Shown here piece by piece: positions 24,696 to 34,439 of a stretch of 41,021 bases of DNA (position 1 is its first letter; each line of letters starts with the position of its first letter). Where the stretch lies: positions 1 to 41,021 of the forward strand of contig CACDMX010000007.1 of NCBI GenBank assembly GCA_902554035.1, read 5' to 3'. The DNA comes from an uncultured Pelagibacteraceae bacterium. Lineage in GTDB: Bacteria; Pseudomonadota; Alphaproteobacteria; Pelagibacterales; Pelagibacteraceae. The position numbers were made by a program, and so were the translations under genes. The notes below the pieces were generated by a model. The model was given only the letters and a program-made list of their open reading frames with translations, was not told the origin of the DNA and ran no database searches.

Positions 24696-25508
24696 TTAAT
24701 TTGACAATACAGCTACAGTTTCAAGCGCAACCAATATATCTGGGTCTTCACCCTGGACCGCAGCCCAACCTTCTGTTGAAAAACCGTCATCAATGTTATC
24801 AACGCTTTTTGACTCACTCTTTGGCATCATATAGCCACAACCATAAATTTTATACGCTGTTCCTGACGTTTGTGTGTTAGTGGTTGTTTTTTTTAAACTT
24901 GCTCCAGCACCTCTAAATGTAGCCGATCCAATATTCACAATGAAATATTCATACCTAAATCTGTCCATATGAGCTTTCTCTCTAGTTATTGTGTCGGTTT
25001 CTGCCAACGTATCAAGGTTACCATCAGAAAAAACAGCTTGAATTAACGATCCAAAGTTTTTATTTATTTCGTGGTATGCAACTTGAAATCCAGTTCTATT
25101 TATATTTCTGAAACTATTATAACATGGTGTTTGTTGTGGATCGAATCTATTTTGAGGTAGGTCTCTTTTATCTACATATCTAGACAATCCTTGTTGTTTA
25201 TTAGCTTCCATTTGTGCAACCATTAAATTCCAATTTGCCTCTTCATCATCACTTAGCCCTACTGGTTTTTCACTTTCTATTGTATCCATAACAACCCATG
25301 GCCCCATCATCTGATTTATAATAAATTTTTCTCCCTCAAGTAAAGCTGTTTCGGCTACATAAAATGTTTGTTGGTATTCATCACTCGTATTATTACTCTG
25401 ATGATCTGTTGATGATATAACTATAAGAGCTCCTCCCATTAGCGACATAACAAGTAAAAGTAACAGAGAGAGAACTAATGCAAATCCTTTTTCATTTTTA
25501 CGTTTCAT
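24696..25508 (-). CDS. pilX: Minor pilin assembly protein PilX
   Basis: A 270-residue protein with a basic leader, Gly8, then FALVLSLLLLLVMSLMGGAL. That is the PilX N-terminal pattern, which typically lacks the Glu+5 of true pilins, as here. The later helix runs into SDEYQQTFYVAETALLEGE, also typical. The C-terminal globular part is larger than in many PilX proteins. It is placed between pilW and the unknown secreted gene, and would be part of the tip priming complex with PilV, PilW and PilY1. PilD should process it. Confidence 0.88.
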   Translation of the reverse strand: MKRKNEKGFALVLSLLLLLVMSLMGGALIVISSTDHQSNNTSDEYQQTFYVAETALLEGEKFIINQMMGPWVVMDTIESEKPVGLSDDEEANWNLMVAQMEANKQQGLSRYVDKRDLPQNRFDPQQTPCYNSFRNINRTGFQVAYHEINKNFGSLIQAVFSDGNLDTLAETDTITREKAHMDRFRYEYFIVNIGSATFRGAGASLKKTTTNTQTSGTAYKIYGCGYMMPKSESKSVDNIDDGFSTEGWAAVQGEDPDILVALETVAVLSN

Positions 25509-25510
25509 AA

Positions 25511-26431
25511 TTATATTCCACTCCCTATGTTTCTTGTATGAATCGTAACTACAACAGAGTCTCTTAGTTTTTGATCATTAAAATTGTGTCCCCTGTCTCC
25601 CAAACCTTTAACAAAACGCGGTTTGTCTTCTGATGCTTTAAACCTATAAAAATTACCTTTAGATCTAAAAGTTATTCTTAAATCAATAGCTCTTATTTTA
25701 TAAAGGTTATCTCTTGCAGTTATATCGCTTCCAGGACTTGGAAGTGGAGAAATTCTTCTGCCTTCAGCATCAAGTGGAACAAACTCCATGTCGACTATGT
25801 GATCACGGATTTTTTGTCCAATATAACACTCTGGACAGTCATCTACCCACGTCCCAACGTCGGTACCCAATGGTTGTATCCAACTCCTAACTGATCTATA
25901 TGCAGCGTATCTTGATCCAGCACTATCAGTGATAGGTGCCGCATAATATGTAATCTTGTATCTTTTATAAGGTTGAGTTGTATCATTTTGATTAAAATCG
26001 TCATAAACTATGTGTATCCTGTCGCAACATTTACTTCCTTGATCAGGGTGATTTTCTTCGTTTATTCTCGTATAAGTACCACCTAAAGATCCTAAGGCAT
26101 TTTCACCTTTCTCAATAATAATAGGATCATGACTTTCAATAATTGAACTTTCTCCGCCTACAAATTCTAGGTAACTTCTGTTGGGAAAACCAAGAGTGTT
26201 TGTGCCCAGAATATATTTAAAACCTGCCATTCTGATATCTCTCATCATCATTTCTATTATGTCTCTTCCTGATCGACTAATTTTAGCTCTTTCGGTCACT
26301 TGACCGTAACTATTATTCACAACTGTATAAGTTGTATAAATTGCAGCCATCATTATTGATGAGATTACAACACCTATGAGCATCTCTATTAGAGTCAAAC
26401 CTGCAATATTTTTTAATTTATTTTTTTTCAT
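25511..26431 (-). CDS. pilW: Minor pilin assembly protein PilW
   Basis: This protein of 306 residues has a prepilin leader ending in NIAG and then LTLIEMLIGVVISSIMMAAI, with Glu+5 present. SRSGRDIIEMMMRDIRMAGF after the helix is the classic PilW continuation. Four later cysteines (in SKCCDR and DDCPECYIG) may form disulfides. Its ATG overlaps the pilV TGA stop. It would be a minor pilin of the tip complex. Confidence 0.92.
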   Translation of the reverse strand: MKKNKLKNIAGLTLIEMLIGVVISSIMMAAIYTTYTVVNNSYGQVTERAKISRSGRDIIEMMMRDIRMAGFKYILGTNTLGFPNRSYLEFVGGESSIIESHDPIIIEKGENALGSLGGTYTRINEENHPDQGSKCCDRIHIVYDDFNQNDTTQPYKRYKITYYAAPITDSAGSRYAAYRSVRSWIQPLGTDVGTWVDDCPECYIGQKIRDHIVDMEFVPLDAEGRRISPLPSPGSDITARDNLYKIRAIDLRITFRSKGNFYRFKASEDKPRFVKGLGDRGHNFNDQKLRDSVVVTIHTRNIGSGI

Positions 26432-27138
26432 TTTCTTGTATTAAAATCTGCTTGGAAATATAAAAACTTTCTTTTTTTTCCATCATTCATATTTACTTGA
26501 ATTCTTCCTATGTACATTCCATTGTCATTTATTGCAGAATCTGAATAAGTTGTACAAGTATCTTCCCATCTGCAAATTTTATACATCTTCAATTTTTTTA
26601 TATCTCTGTCTCCTCGACATTTTAAATAACGACTTTCCCCAAGTATTTGTCTCCATTTTTCATCTTTATTTGATGGACCATCTTTATGTTGTGTACCATA
26701 AATACTTGTTGGAGGACTATTATCTGGACCTTGATTTCCTTGGTTTCCTGCATCAGGGTCTGTGTCGCCGGCTGCAGTAGCAAGTAAGCCTTGAGTAGAT
26801 CCACATGCGCCAGAAAAAAACTCTGTGTTATATAAATGATCTGAAAATTTTCTCGCATTTTCCCTTTCTTCTTGATTCACAGTCACTGTACCATCAATGC
26901 CTATAGCTACTTTGTCAACCAGTGAGTCTATTCCGTAGATACTATTTTTATGGCCAATAACATCTTCGGCCATCATACTTACAAGATAATTTGCTTTAGT
27001 TCTCTCACCAGAAGTATCAATTGATTGAACTGAATAATTAACCATTTGAAGTATAGCTATAAAACCAATTCCAACAATTGCTGTTGAAACTAGTCCTTCT
27101 AAAATTGTTAAACCTAAAATATTTTTTATTTTATTCAT
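26428..27138 (-). CDS. pilV: Minor pilin assembly protein PilV
   Basis: A 236-residue prepilin: leader MNKIKNILG, then LTILEGLVSTAIVGIGFIA, with Glu+5, matching PilV in which the helix typically reads LIEVLVA-like followed by a Gly-rich bend. ANYLVSMMAEDVIGHKN after the helix is also PilV-like. The middle is Gly/Asn/Pro-rich and probably a loop. It uses a TGA stop, which shows TGA is not reassigned. It begins one base after the fimT stop. Confidence 0.9.
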   Translation of the reverse strand: MNKIKNILGLTILEGLVSTAIVGIGFIAILQMVNYSVQSIDTSGERTKANYLVSMMAEDVIGHKNSIYGIDSLVDKVAIGIDGTVTVNQEERENARKFSDHLYNTEFFSGACGSTQGLLATAAGDTDPDAGNQGNQGPDNSPPTSIYGTQHKDGPSNKDEKWRQILGESRYLKCRGDRDIKKLKMYKICRWEDTCTTYSDSAINDNGMYIGRIQVNMNDGKKRKFLYFQADFNTRK

Positions 27139-27139
27139 A

Positions 27140-27841
27140 TTAATTTTGCAGTATCCAGTCTGACAGTTTGCTACTCCATTTATCCATTGTTATTTCTCCA
27201 AATCTTGTCCAGTCTATAGAATATATGGTATTAGCATCTAAATCGTTTGGTTCTCCACCGACACCGAGTGCACATCTAGAATTTTCTCCTCTTCTCTTAC
27301 AAAGAAACAAGTTTTCATCTGGAACTGCAGTGTCTCCTGTTCCACTAAGCAATTCGCCAGACCCACTAAACCATCTAGCATTTTTTGAAAAACACACCGC
27401 TCCATCACTAGCCAAATTTGTAGTAATATCATTAAATGATATTTCTTGAACTTCTATTACTGTGTCCTCAGAGCCGTCCAAATCCCAATAACCGTCAGTG
27501 GTCATATCACATCTCGAGGCTACAGATGTATTCCAATCACTTTCACCATTATTTATTTTTGTAGCCAATGTATCTGTTTTCATACCTTTAGTTATAAAAG
27601 TTACAGTATCATCTTCTACATCAACAAACACCTGCACAAAAGCAAATTGACCTCTTTGAACCTGAGCATTAATAGCCTCAAATACTTTTTTTGCTTTTAA
27701 AACATCAGTTCTCACGTCTCTACCTGTTTTCCAAGTTGAGAAGCTTGGATAAGCTGCAGCAGATATTACTCCAATAATCGCTAGAACAACAACAAGCTCT
27801 AGTAAATTAAAACCTTTAATGTTCTTTTCCTGCACCTGCAT
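27140..27841 (-). CDS. fimT: FimT/GspH-type minor pseudopilin
   Basis: A prepilin with Gly then FNLLELVVVLAIIGVISAAA, followed by YPSFSTWKTGRDVRTDVLKAK, the FimT/FimU/GspH pattern. I start it at ATG 27841 (233 codons), preceded by GGGAAAA. The frame is open to a TTG at 27862, which is less likely. It overlaps the pilT end by 26 bp. Some FimT proteins bind DNA for transformation; a basic C-terminal tail typical of those is not obvious here. It could be FimU rather than FimT. Confidence 0.85.
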   Translation of the reverse strand: MQVQEKNIKGFNLLELVVVLAIIGVISAAAYPSFSTWKTGRDVRTDVLKAKKVFEAINAQVQRGQFAFVQVFVDVEDDTVTFITKGMKTDTLATKINNGESDWNTSVASRCDMTTDGYWDLDGSEDTVIEVQEISFNDITTNLASDGAVCFSKNARWFSGSGELLSGTGDTAVPDENLFLCKRRGENSRCALGVGGEPNDLDANTIYSIDWTRFGEITMDKWSSKLSDWILQN

Positions 27842-28829
27842 CAATTTTCCCAGCCTTGACAAGTTCTTCTAATGATTTTTGCATTGTAATCATTCCTTCT
27901 TTTACAGCAGTTTGCATGATGCTTGGGATCTGATGAATTTTAGATTCTCTAATTAAGTTTTGTATAGGAGCAGTACACTTCATCACCTCAAAAGCACCAC
28001 ATCGTCCTTGTCCATCTTTTGTTTTTAATAATCTTTGAGTTACAACCATTTTTAATGATGTTGAAATTTGTGCACGTATCTGAGCTTGTTGCTCTGGTGG
28101 AAAAACGTCAATAATTCTATTAATTGTACTTGGTGCGCCACTAGTATGCAATGTTCCAAAAACCAGGTGGCCAGTTTCAGCTGCAGTTAACGCAAGCGAA
28201 ACGGTTTCTAAATCTCGCATCTCACCAACTAGAATAACATCTGGATCTTCTCTAAGAGCAGCCTTTAAAGCACTAGCAAAACTTTGTGTTTGTTTTCCAA
28301 CCTCTCTGTGAGACACAATACTCTTTATATCTTTATGAATAAATTCAACTGGATCTTCAACTGTAATTATATTTGAAGTTCTAGTTTTATTAATTTCATT
28401 TACAATTGCTGCTAGTGTCGTTGATTTTCCTGATCCTGTTGGTCCAGTTACTAAAACTAAACCCTTGTGCATATCTATAATATCATAAAGTACTGGAGGT
28501 AAATCAAATTGATCCATAGTTGGTATTACGCTTTCTACTCTTCTAAGAACTGCTGCTGGACCATGGATAGTTTTATAAAAATTAGCTCTAAATCTCAATC
28601 CTGCTAGTGTTACGGATGAGTCTAGCTCATGTGTATCTTGAAATCTCTTCATTTCTATTTCATTACAATTAGTTGAAATTAGATCTTGTAAATCTTGTTT
28701 TTTCACAACTACTTCTTGGACCTTATGTATTTCTCCTGTTTGCCTAAAAGCTAAAGGCCATCCACTTCTGATATGGAAATCAGATATTTTTTTATTGTTT
28801 TTTGCTAATTCTTCTAATTTTTCAAACAT
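27816..28829 (-). CDS. pilT: Type IV pilus retraction ATPase PilT
   Basis: From ATG 28829 the protein has 337 residues, the usual PilT length. The frame opens further up at a TTG (28865), which is rejected. Walker A is GPTGSGKST (129-137), Walker B is in DVILVGEMRD, the His box is HLVFGTLHTSGA. The C-terminal NLIRESKIHQI corresponds to the PilT AIRNLIRE motif needed for retraction. No zinc tetracysteine is present, which separates it from PilB. It leads the minor-pilin operon, about 116 bp after rodA. Its presence implies a retractile pilus. Confidence 0.96.
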   Translation of the reverse strand: MFEKLEELAKNNKKISDFHIRSGWPLAFRQTGEIHKVQEVVVKKQDLQDLISTNCNEIEMKRFQDTHELDSSVTLAGLRFRANFYKTIHGPAAVLRRVESVIPTMDQFDLPPVLYDIIDMHKGLVLVTGPTGSGKSTTLAAIVNEINKTRTSNIITVEDPVEFIHKDIKSIVSHREVGKQTQSFASALKAALREDPDVILVGEMRDLETVSLALTAAETGHLVFGTLHTSGAPSTINRIIDVFPPEQQAQIRAQISTSLKMVVTQRLLKTKDGQGRCGAFEVMKCTAPIQNLIRESKIHQIPSIMQTAVKEGMITMQKSLEELVKAGKIDAGAGKEH

Positions 28830-28839
28830 TTTTTTTTGT

Positions 28840-28888
28840 TTTATATAATAAACCCTAAATAACAATCAATAAACCTAAGAATAAACCC
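28840..28888 (-). promoter_or_regulatory. Putative pilT promoter and three GGTTTATT repeats
   Basis: On the minus strand GGTTTATT occurs three times (28887-28880, 28875-28868, 28854-28847), the last two 21 bp apart. TTGATT (28869-28864) and TATAAA (28845-28840) are 18 bp apart, with the last repeat in the spacer. This would start transcription only about four bases before the pilT ATG, so it is tentative. Confidence 0.3.
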
Positions 28889-28945
28889 AAAATAGTGATT
28901 AAAATATTGATTTTCTTTAAGTTATACGTTTCTAGGTTGAAAAAT

Positions 28946-30070
28946 TTAAGAGATTAATTGTTTACTATATATATTAGAACTCATTACTATACTAAAACCA
29001 ATCATTGTTGCTAGCATGGAAGATCCACCGTATGACATGATTGGTAATGGAGATCCAACAATAGGCAATAATCCCAAAACCATACTCATATTAACTGCTA
29101 TATAAATAAATATAGCTGACCCAAAACTATAACAATAAAGTTTTGCAAAATAGCTTCTTGTAAATGAGCCTATTCTTAAAATTCTAAATATCATTATTGC
29201 GTATAGGACCAAAAGCAAAACTGATCCGGTAAATCCATGTTCTTCTGAAAATAATGTGAAAATAAAGTCAGTATGTTTTTCCGGTAAGAAATCCAAATAG
29301 CTTTGTGTACCCTTTAAAAAACCTTTTCCTGTAAGTCCCCCTGATCCTATTGCAATTTTTGACTGAATAATTTGATAGCCGGCTCCTAGAGGATCTTTGT
29401 CGGGATTAAAGAAAGTTAATATTCTTAGTTTTTGGTAAGGTTTTAAAAATGCTATTACAAACGGCATAGAAATTATAAAAACTAAAGAGGAGTAAACAAA
29501 ATATTTTATATTTAACCCTGCAAGCCATAGAACAACTAACCCGCTTAAAGCAATTAAAATTGATGTACCTAAATCTGGTTGACTTACAACTAAAACTATT
29601 GGAAGAATTAATATTGCAATAGGTAAAACTAAATTTTTAAAGCTATTTACATCGCTTATTTGAGTTCTATGATAATATTTTGCAAAACAAACAATTATAG
29701 CAATTTTCATTAACTCTGAAGGCTGTAAATTAATAAAATATAAATTTATCCAACGCTGAGAGCCAGACGCGGTAATTCCATAAAATGAAGCCCATATTAA
29801 AAATCCTAAAACAATCAGATAAAATAAATATCCCGTAGCGTGCCAAAATCTTATACTAAAAAAAGATAAAACAATCATTAAAGTAAAAAAAATCAAAAAT
29901 CTAAGTATATGACTTTTAGTATGATATTGTAATTCACCTCCATCTGTTGAGTACATTGAATAACAACTTATTATTCCAATTAATAAAATACATCCTAGCA
30001 AAATATAATCGAATGATCTTATTTTTTGAAAGAAAGTTAAATCATTTGTAATTGTTCTTCTTTGAAACAT
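28946..30070 (-). CDS. rodA: Peptidoglycan glycosyltransferase RodA
   Basis: This 374-residue SEDS protein has about ten membrane helices. Signature parts are GSQRWINL, LQPSELMKIA, SQPDLGTSI, the large loop LGAGYQIIQSKIAIGSGGL, the catalytic region LPEKHTDFIFTLFSEE (Asp in HTDF) and SPLPIMSYGGSSMLA. It polymerises glycan strands in the elongasome with PBP2. Its ATG directly abuts the mrdA stop. It ends the mre/mrd run, with pilT next on the same strand. Confidence 0.97.
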   Translation of the reverse strand: MFQRRTITNDLTFFQKIRSFDYILLGCILLIGIISCYSMYSTDGGELQYHTKSHILRFLIFFTLMIVLSFFSIRFWHATGYLFYLIVLGFLIWASFYGITASGSQRWINLYFINLQPSELMKIAIIVCFAKYYHRTQISDVNSFKNLVLPIAILILPIVLVVSQPDLGTSILIALSGLVVLWLAGLNIKYFVYSSLVFIISMPFVIAFLKPYQKLRILTFFNPDKDPLGAGYQIIQSKIAIGSGGLTGKGFLKGTQSYLDFLPEKHTDFIFTLFSEEHGFTGSVLLLVLYAIMIFRILRIGSFTRSYFAKLYCYSFGSAIFIYIAVNMSMVLGLLPIVGSPLPIMSYGGSSMLATMIGFSIVMSSNIYSKQLIS

Positions 30071-32047
30071 TTATGTAATAGATAAATTTTGTTTTAAAAT
30101 TTTTTCTCTTTCCTCATGTCTATCAATTATTAATTTAAAAAGTTTTTTTGCCATCGGAGCTGCAACTTTGCTTCCTGTTCCACCATGTTCAATTATAATA
30201 CTAAGCGCGTATCTTGGATTTTTATATGGTCCAAAAGCAATATATAAAGCATGGTCTCTTTCTTCGTAGGGAACATCTTTTGCTTTAAGTTCTAATTCCC
30301 TATGTCTTTCGGATATTTTTTTTACTTGAGCTGTTCCAGTTTTTCCAGCGAATTGATATTTCTTATCTTCAATTCTCGATCCAAAAGAAGTTCCCATTAC
30401 TTCATTGGTAGATCCCCACATTGCATCTAAAACAAACTTAATGTTTTCAGGGTTTCTATACAAAGGTTTATATTTTTGCTCTTTATTGTTCAAAAATCTT
30501 CTATAAATTATTGGTGCTTTTGGATCGTCTTTTTTTTCTTGTAATTTTTCTATACCAGCAAAAGCCATTTTGTTTTTTATCTGCTCCGCAGTATCTTGGT
30601 TATCTTCTACTTTAATTCTAGGATAAATTTTGTATCCCCCATTTGCTAATTGAGCGGTCATTAAACATAGTTGCAGAGGTGTTGTTTGAATGTATCCTTG
30701 GCCTATGCCTGTAATTAACGTTTCACCTAACACCCATCCTAAACCCAAGTTATCTTTTTTCCATTTAGTACTTGGAACTAAGCCCTTTTTTTCATCAATA
30801 AATGTATTACCAAAAACCTTCTCACCTAAACCAAATTTTAACCCTGTTTTATTTAGACGATCTACTCCTAACTTTCTTGCAGCTTCATAAAAATAGGTAT
30901 CGCATGATTGTTTTATTGCATTTCTTAAATTCATATATCCATGACCCTTTTTCTTCCAACAATGATAAGTTTGACCATACATTTCCATTTTTCCTGTACA
31001 ACGAACTGTAAATTTTGGAGAAATAACATCGTTTTCAAGAGCTGATAAAGCTACCAAGGGTTTGATGGTAGATCCTGGAGAATATAATCCTGCAACAGTT
31101 TTATTTACCAGAGGTTTTAAAGGATTTTCTCTAATTTCTTGCCAATCTTTATGACTGATACCATACAAAAATAAGTTTGGATCAAATGATGGTGAAGAGT
31201 GCATGGCAATTATATCACCAGTATAAATGTCCATTACACTTATCGATCCAGCTTTATCTAATAACAGATCGTTTGCAAGTTTTTGAACTTCTGTATCAAC
31301 AGTTAGTCTTAAGTTTTTACCTTTTTTTCCTTCTTCAAAATCAATTTGGTTAATTCTTTTGCCATATGCATTAACCTCATATCTTTGAATCCCATTAGAT
31401 CCAATTAAATCATTTTCAAAAGCTTTCTCTAATCCAATTTTGCCAACTCTTAATCCAGGAACGTGGTTTTTTTTAATAATTTCACTATTTGCTAGATCGC
31501 TCTCGCTTGCTTGCGATACATATCCTAAAACATGGGTAAATTTCTCTTTATGTGGATAACTTCTCGCAACAGATAAGACTGGTTTTGCACCGCCAAGTTC
31601 ATGTAAATAAAAATTTACCTTAGAAAATTGATCCCAGGTCAAATTTTCTGAAACAACTAAAGTTTCCCAAGGTTTTTGTTTGTTTTTCTTCTTTATTATT
31701 TTTGAAAACTCTTTTTCGTCTAGTTCAAGAATATCTTTTAGCCTTACCATTAAATACTTGAAATCTTCTACCTGTTCAGGAACTACGTGAAGTTGATAAA
31801 CCTTAAGATTACCTGCTATAGTCTTTCCAAAAAAATCTAAAAATTCACCTCGTTCTGGTGGCAATTTCCATTCTCTTAGACGATTTTTATCAGATAAAGT
31901 TAAGTATTTTTTGTTTTCGTTTATTTGTAGTGAAAATAGTCTTGTTACTATACCTGTAAAAACAACTAACTTAGCAGCAGAAATTATAAACATTCTCCTA
32001 TTCATTGTGTTTAGTTTTCTAAAACTTGAGTCGCCACCACTAATCAT
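30071..32047 (-). CDS. mrdA: Penicillin-binding protein 2 (elongasome transpeptidase)
   Basis: From ATG 32047 there are 658 residues; a GTG nine bases up is less likely because AAGAAG is well placed for the ATG. A cytoplasmic tail and one membrane helix (about 18-40) precede the PBP dimerisation domain (PPERGEFLDFFGKTIA). Transpeptidase motifs are STIK (326-329), SCD and AGKTGTAQV. It cross-links peptidoglycan at the side wall with RodA. It overlaps mreD by eight bases and abuts rodA. Confidence 0.96.
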   Translation of the reverse strand: MISGGDSSFRKLNTMNRRMFIISAAKLVVFTGIVTRLFSLQINENKKYLTLSDKNRLREWKLPPERGEFLDFFGKTIAGNLKVYQLHVVPEQVEDFKYLMVRLKDILELDEKEFSKIIKKKNKQKPWETLVVSENLTWDQFSKVNFYLHELGGAKPVLSVARSYPHKEKFTHVLGYVSQASESDLANSEIIKKNHVPGLRVGKIGLEKAFENDLIGSNGIQRYEVNAYGKRINQIDFEEGKKGKNLRLTVDTEVQKLANDLLLDKAGSISVMDIYTGDIIAMHSSPSFDPNLFLYGISHKDWQEIRENPLKPLVNKTVAGLYSPGSTIKPLVALSALENDVISPKFTVRCTGKMEMYGQTYHCWKKKGHGYMNLRNAIKQSCDTYFYEAARKLGVDRLNKTGLKFGLGEKVFGNTFIDEKKGLVPSTKWKKDNLGLGWVLGETLITGIGQGYIQTTPLQLCLMTAQLANGGYKIYPRIKVEDNQDTAEQIKNKMAFAGIEKLQEKKDDPKAPIIYRRFLNNKEQKYKPLYRNPENIKFVLDAMWGSTNEVMGTSFGSRIEDKKYQFAGKTGTAQVKKISERHRELELKAKDVPYEERDHALYIAFGPYKNPRYALSIIIEHGGTGSKVAAPMAKKLFKLIIDRHEEREKILKQNLSIT

Positions 32048-32561
32048 TTGTTGCACTTCTTGTTGTTAGTTTTTGATAAATTTCAAAAAGGTTTGCAAAA
32101 ATAATATATAAAAAAAATGTAAAAAATATATTTATAATTATATCTAGGTAACCTATGTTTAAATCGAAAAATAAAACTACTATAGAGTAGTTTAACGAGC
32201 TTACTACCATTACAGTAAATAAAAAAAACAACCAATCTTTAAGAATGCTTGGTCTTAATGTAATATTTCTTAAATAAGCAGCAAATCCACAAATAAATAA
32301 ATAACTAAAACTACTTATCCCTATAGGAAAACCTACCACTACATCATTTATCAATCCTGCAAAAAATATTAATCCATATCCCAAATTTTCAGGTTTTTTT
32401 AAGCTCCAATAAAAAACCAATATAAAAGGGAAATTAAATGAAAAATAAGGTAGATTTAAGTAGTTAAAATCAAACTCATTCAGAACAGCAAGGTAAAGCA
32501 ATAAAATAGGAGTTAATTCATTTAACTTTTCTAAGATTTTTACTTTTCCTAATCTAGACAT
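32040..32561 (-). CDS. mreD: Rod-shape protein MreD
   Basis: This 173-residue protein starts at ATG 32561, four bases below the mreC stop; the TTG just before it is ignored. It has five or six hydrophobic helices and the GLINDVVVGFPIGISSF stretch typical of MreD (usual motif DxxxGxPxG). It is an elongasome membrane protein between MreC and PBP2. Position between mreC and mrdA makes the call firm. Confidence 0.92.
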   Translation of the reverse strand: MSRLGKVKILEKLNELTPILLLYLAVLNEFDFNYLNLPYFSFNFPFILVFYWSLKKPENLGYGLIFFAGLINDVVVGFPIGISSFSYLFICGFAAYLRNITLRPSILKDWLFFLFTVMVVSSLNYSIVVLFFDLNIGYLDIIINIFFTFFLYIIFANLFEIYQKLTTRSATND

Positions 32562-32564
32562 CAA

Positions 32565-33398
32565 TTAATTACTTTCTTTTTCATAATTCAAAACTTTAAC
32601 AAATTTCAATTGAGTAAAATCTGAAAAAAAATTAACATTTGTATTATTTTTAATTTTTCCAATTGGTATCCCTGATTTAAATAAAGCTCCCGATCCAGAC
32701 GTATAAACTATGTCTCCCACATTTAATTTAGTTTCCTCTTTTGAATATTGTATCTCTCCGTCATCTTTTCCACTACCAGACAATATGGATTGGTAACCCT
32801 CCGGTTCTATTGATACTGGGATTTTGCTATTTAAATCTGAAAGTAATAAAACTCTTGATGTTGTATAGTTTACCTCTATTACTTTTCCAACTAAGTATTC
32901 ATCATCCAAAACAGCCATACCTAATTTTATATTGTCCTTACTTCCCTTGTTAATTATTATTGACCTTAAAAAAGGACTCTGTTTATCTATTAAAACTTTT
33001 GCTACTATCTCACTGGAAACAACTAAATAATCATCAATTATTTTTTTTAATCTTTGATTTTCCAAAATAATAAAATCATTTTTTTGTATGTCTGATTTAA
33101 ATTTTTTATTTTGTTTTTTTAATTCTAAATATTCTTCATAATAAGAAAAATGGTCTTTAATGTTTATATAACTATTTTTTATATAGTTTTCTGGAACAGA
33201 GACAATAAAAGATGATCTATACACAATTTCGTTGATAGAAACTTTAAGAAACTTTACTGCTGAAAAATTAAATTTTCCTAAAACTAATAATAAAATTGAC
33301 GTGATTATTAAAAAAAATAATGAAAATCTCTGTTTGTTACCTCTTTGAATAAAAGCGGAGCGAATTGCTATGACGAAATCGTCTCGGCTCGCTTCCAT
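32565..33398 (-). CDS. mreC: Rod-shape protein MreC
   Basis: The 277 residues give a cytoplasmic start, one membrane helix (about 25-45), a coiled coil (about 85-125) and two beta domains with VAKVLIDKQSPFLRSIIINK and GMAVLDDEYLVGKVIEV. The latter motif is highly typical of MreC. It acts as the periplasmic scaffold activating PBP2. It begins six bases after mreB. Confidence 0.95.
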   Translation of the reverse strand: MEASRDDFVIAIRSAFIQRGNKQRFSLFFLIITSILLLVLGKFNFSAVKFLKVSINEIVYRSSFIVSVPENYIKNSYINIKDHFSYYEEYLELKKQNKKFKSDIQKNDFIILENQRLKKIIDDYLVVSSEIVAKVLIDKQSPFLRSIIINKGSKDNIKLGMAVLDDEYLVGKVIEVNYTTSRVLLLSDLNSKIPVSIEPEGYQSILSGSGKDDGEIQYSKEETKLNVGDIVYTSGSGALFKSGIPIGKIKNNTNVNFFSDFTQLKFVKVLNYEKESN

Positions 33399-33404
33399 TT
33401 TATT

Positions 33405-34439
<1,035 letters not shown>

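Noticed and set aside
24696..25508. PilX as a degenerate pilin because Glu+5 is missing
   Set aside because: PilX proteins commonly lack this Glu, so it is normal for the family.
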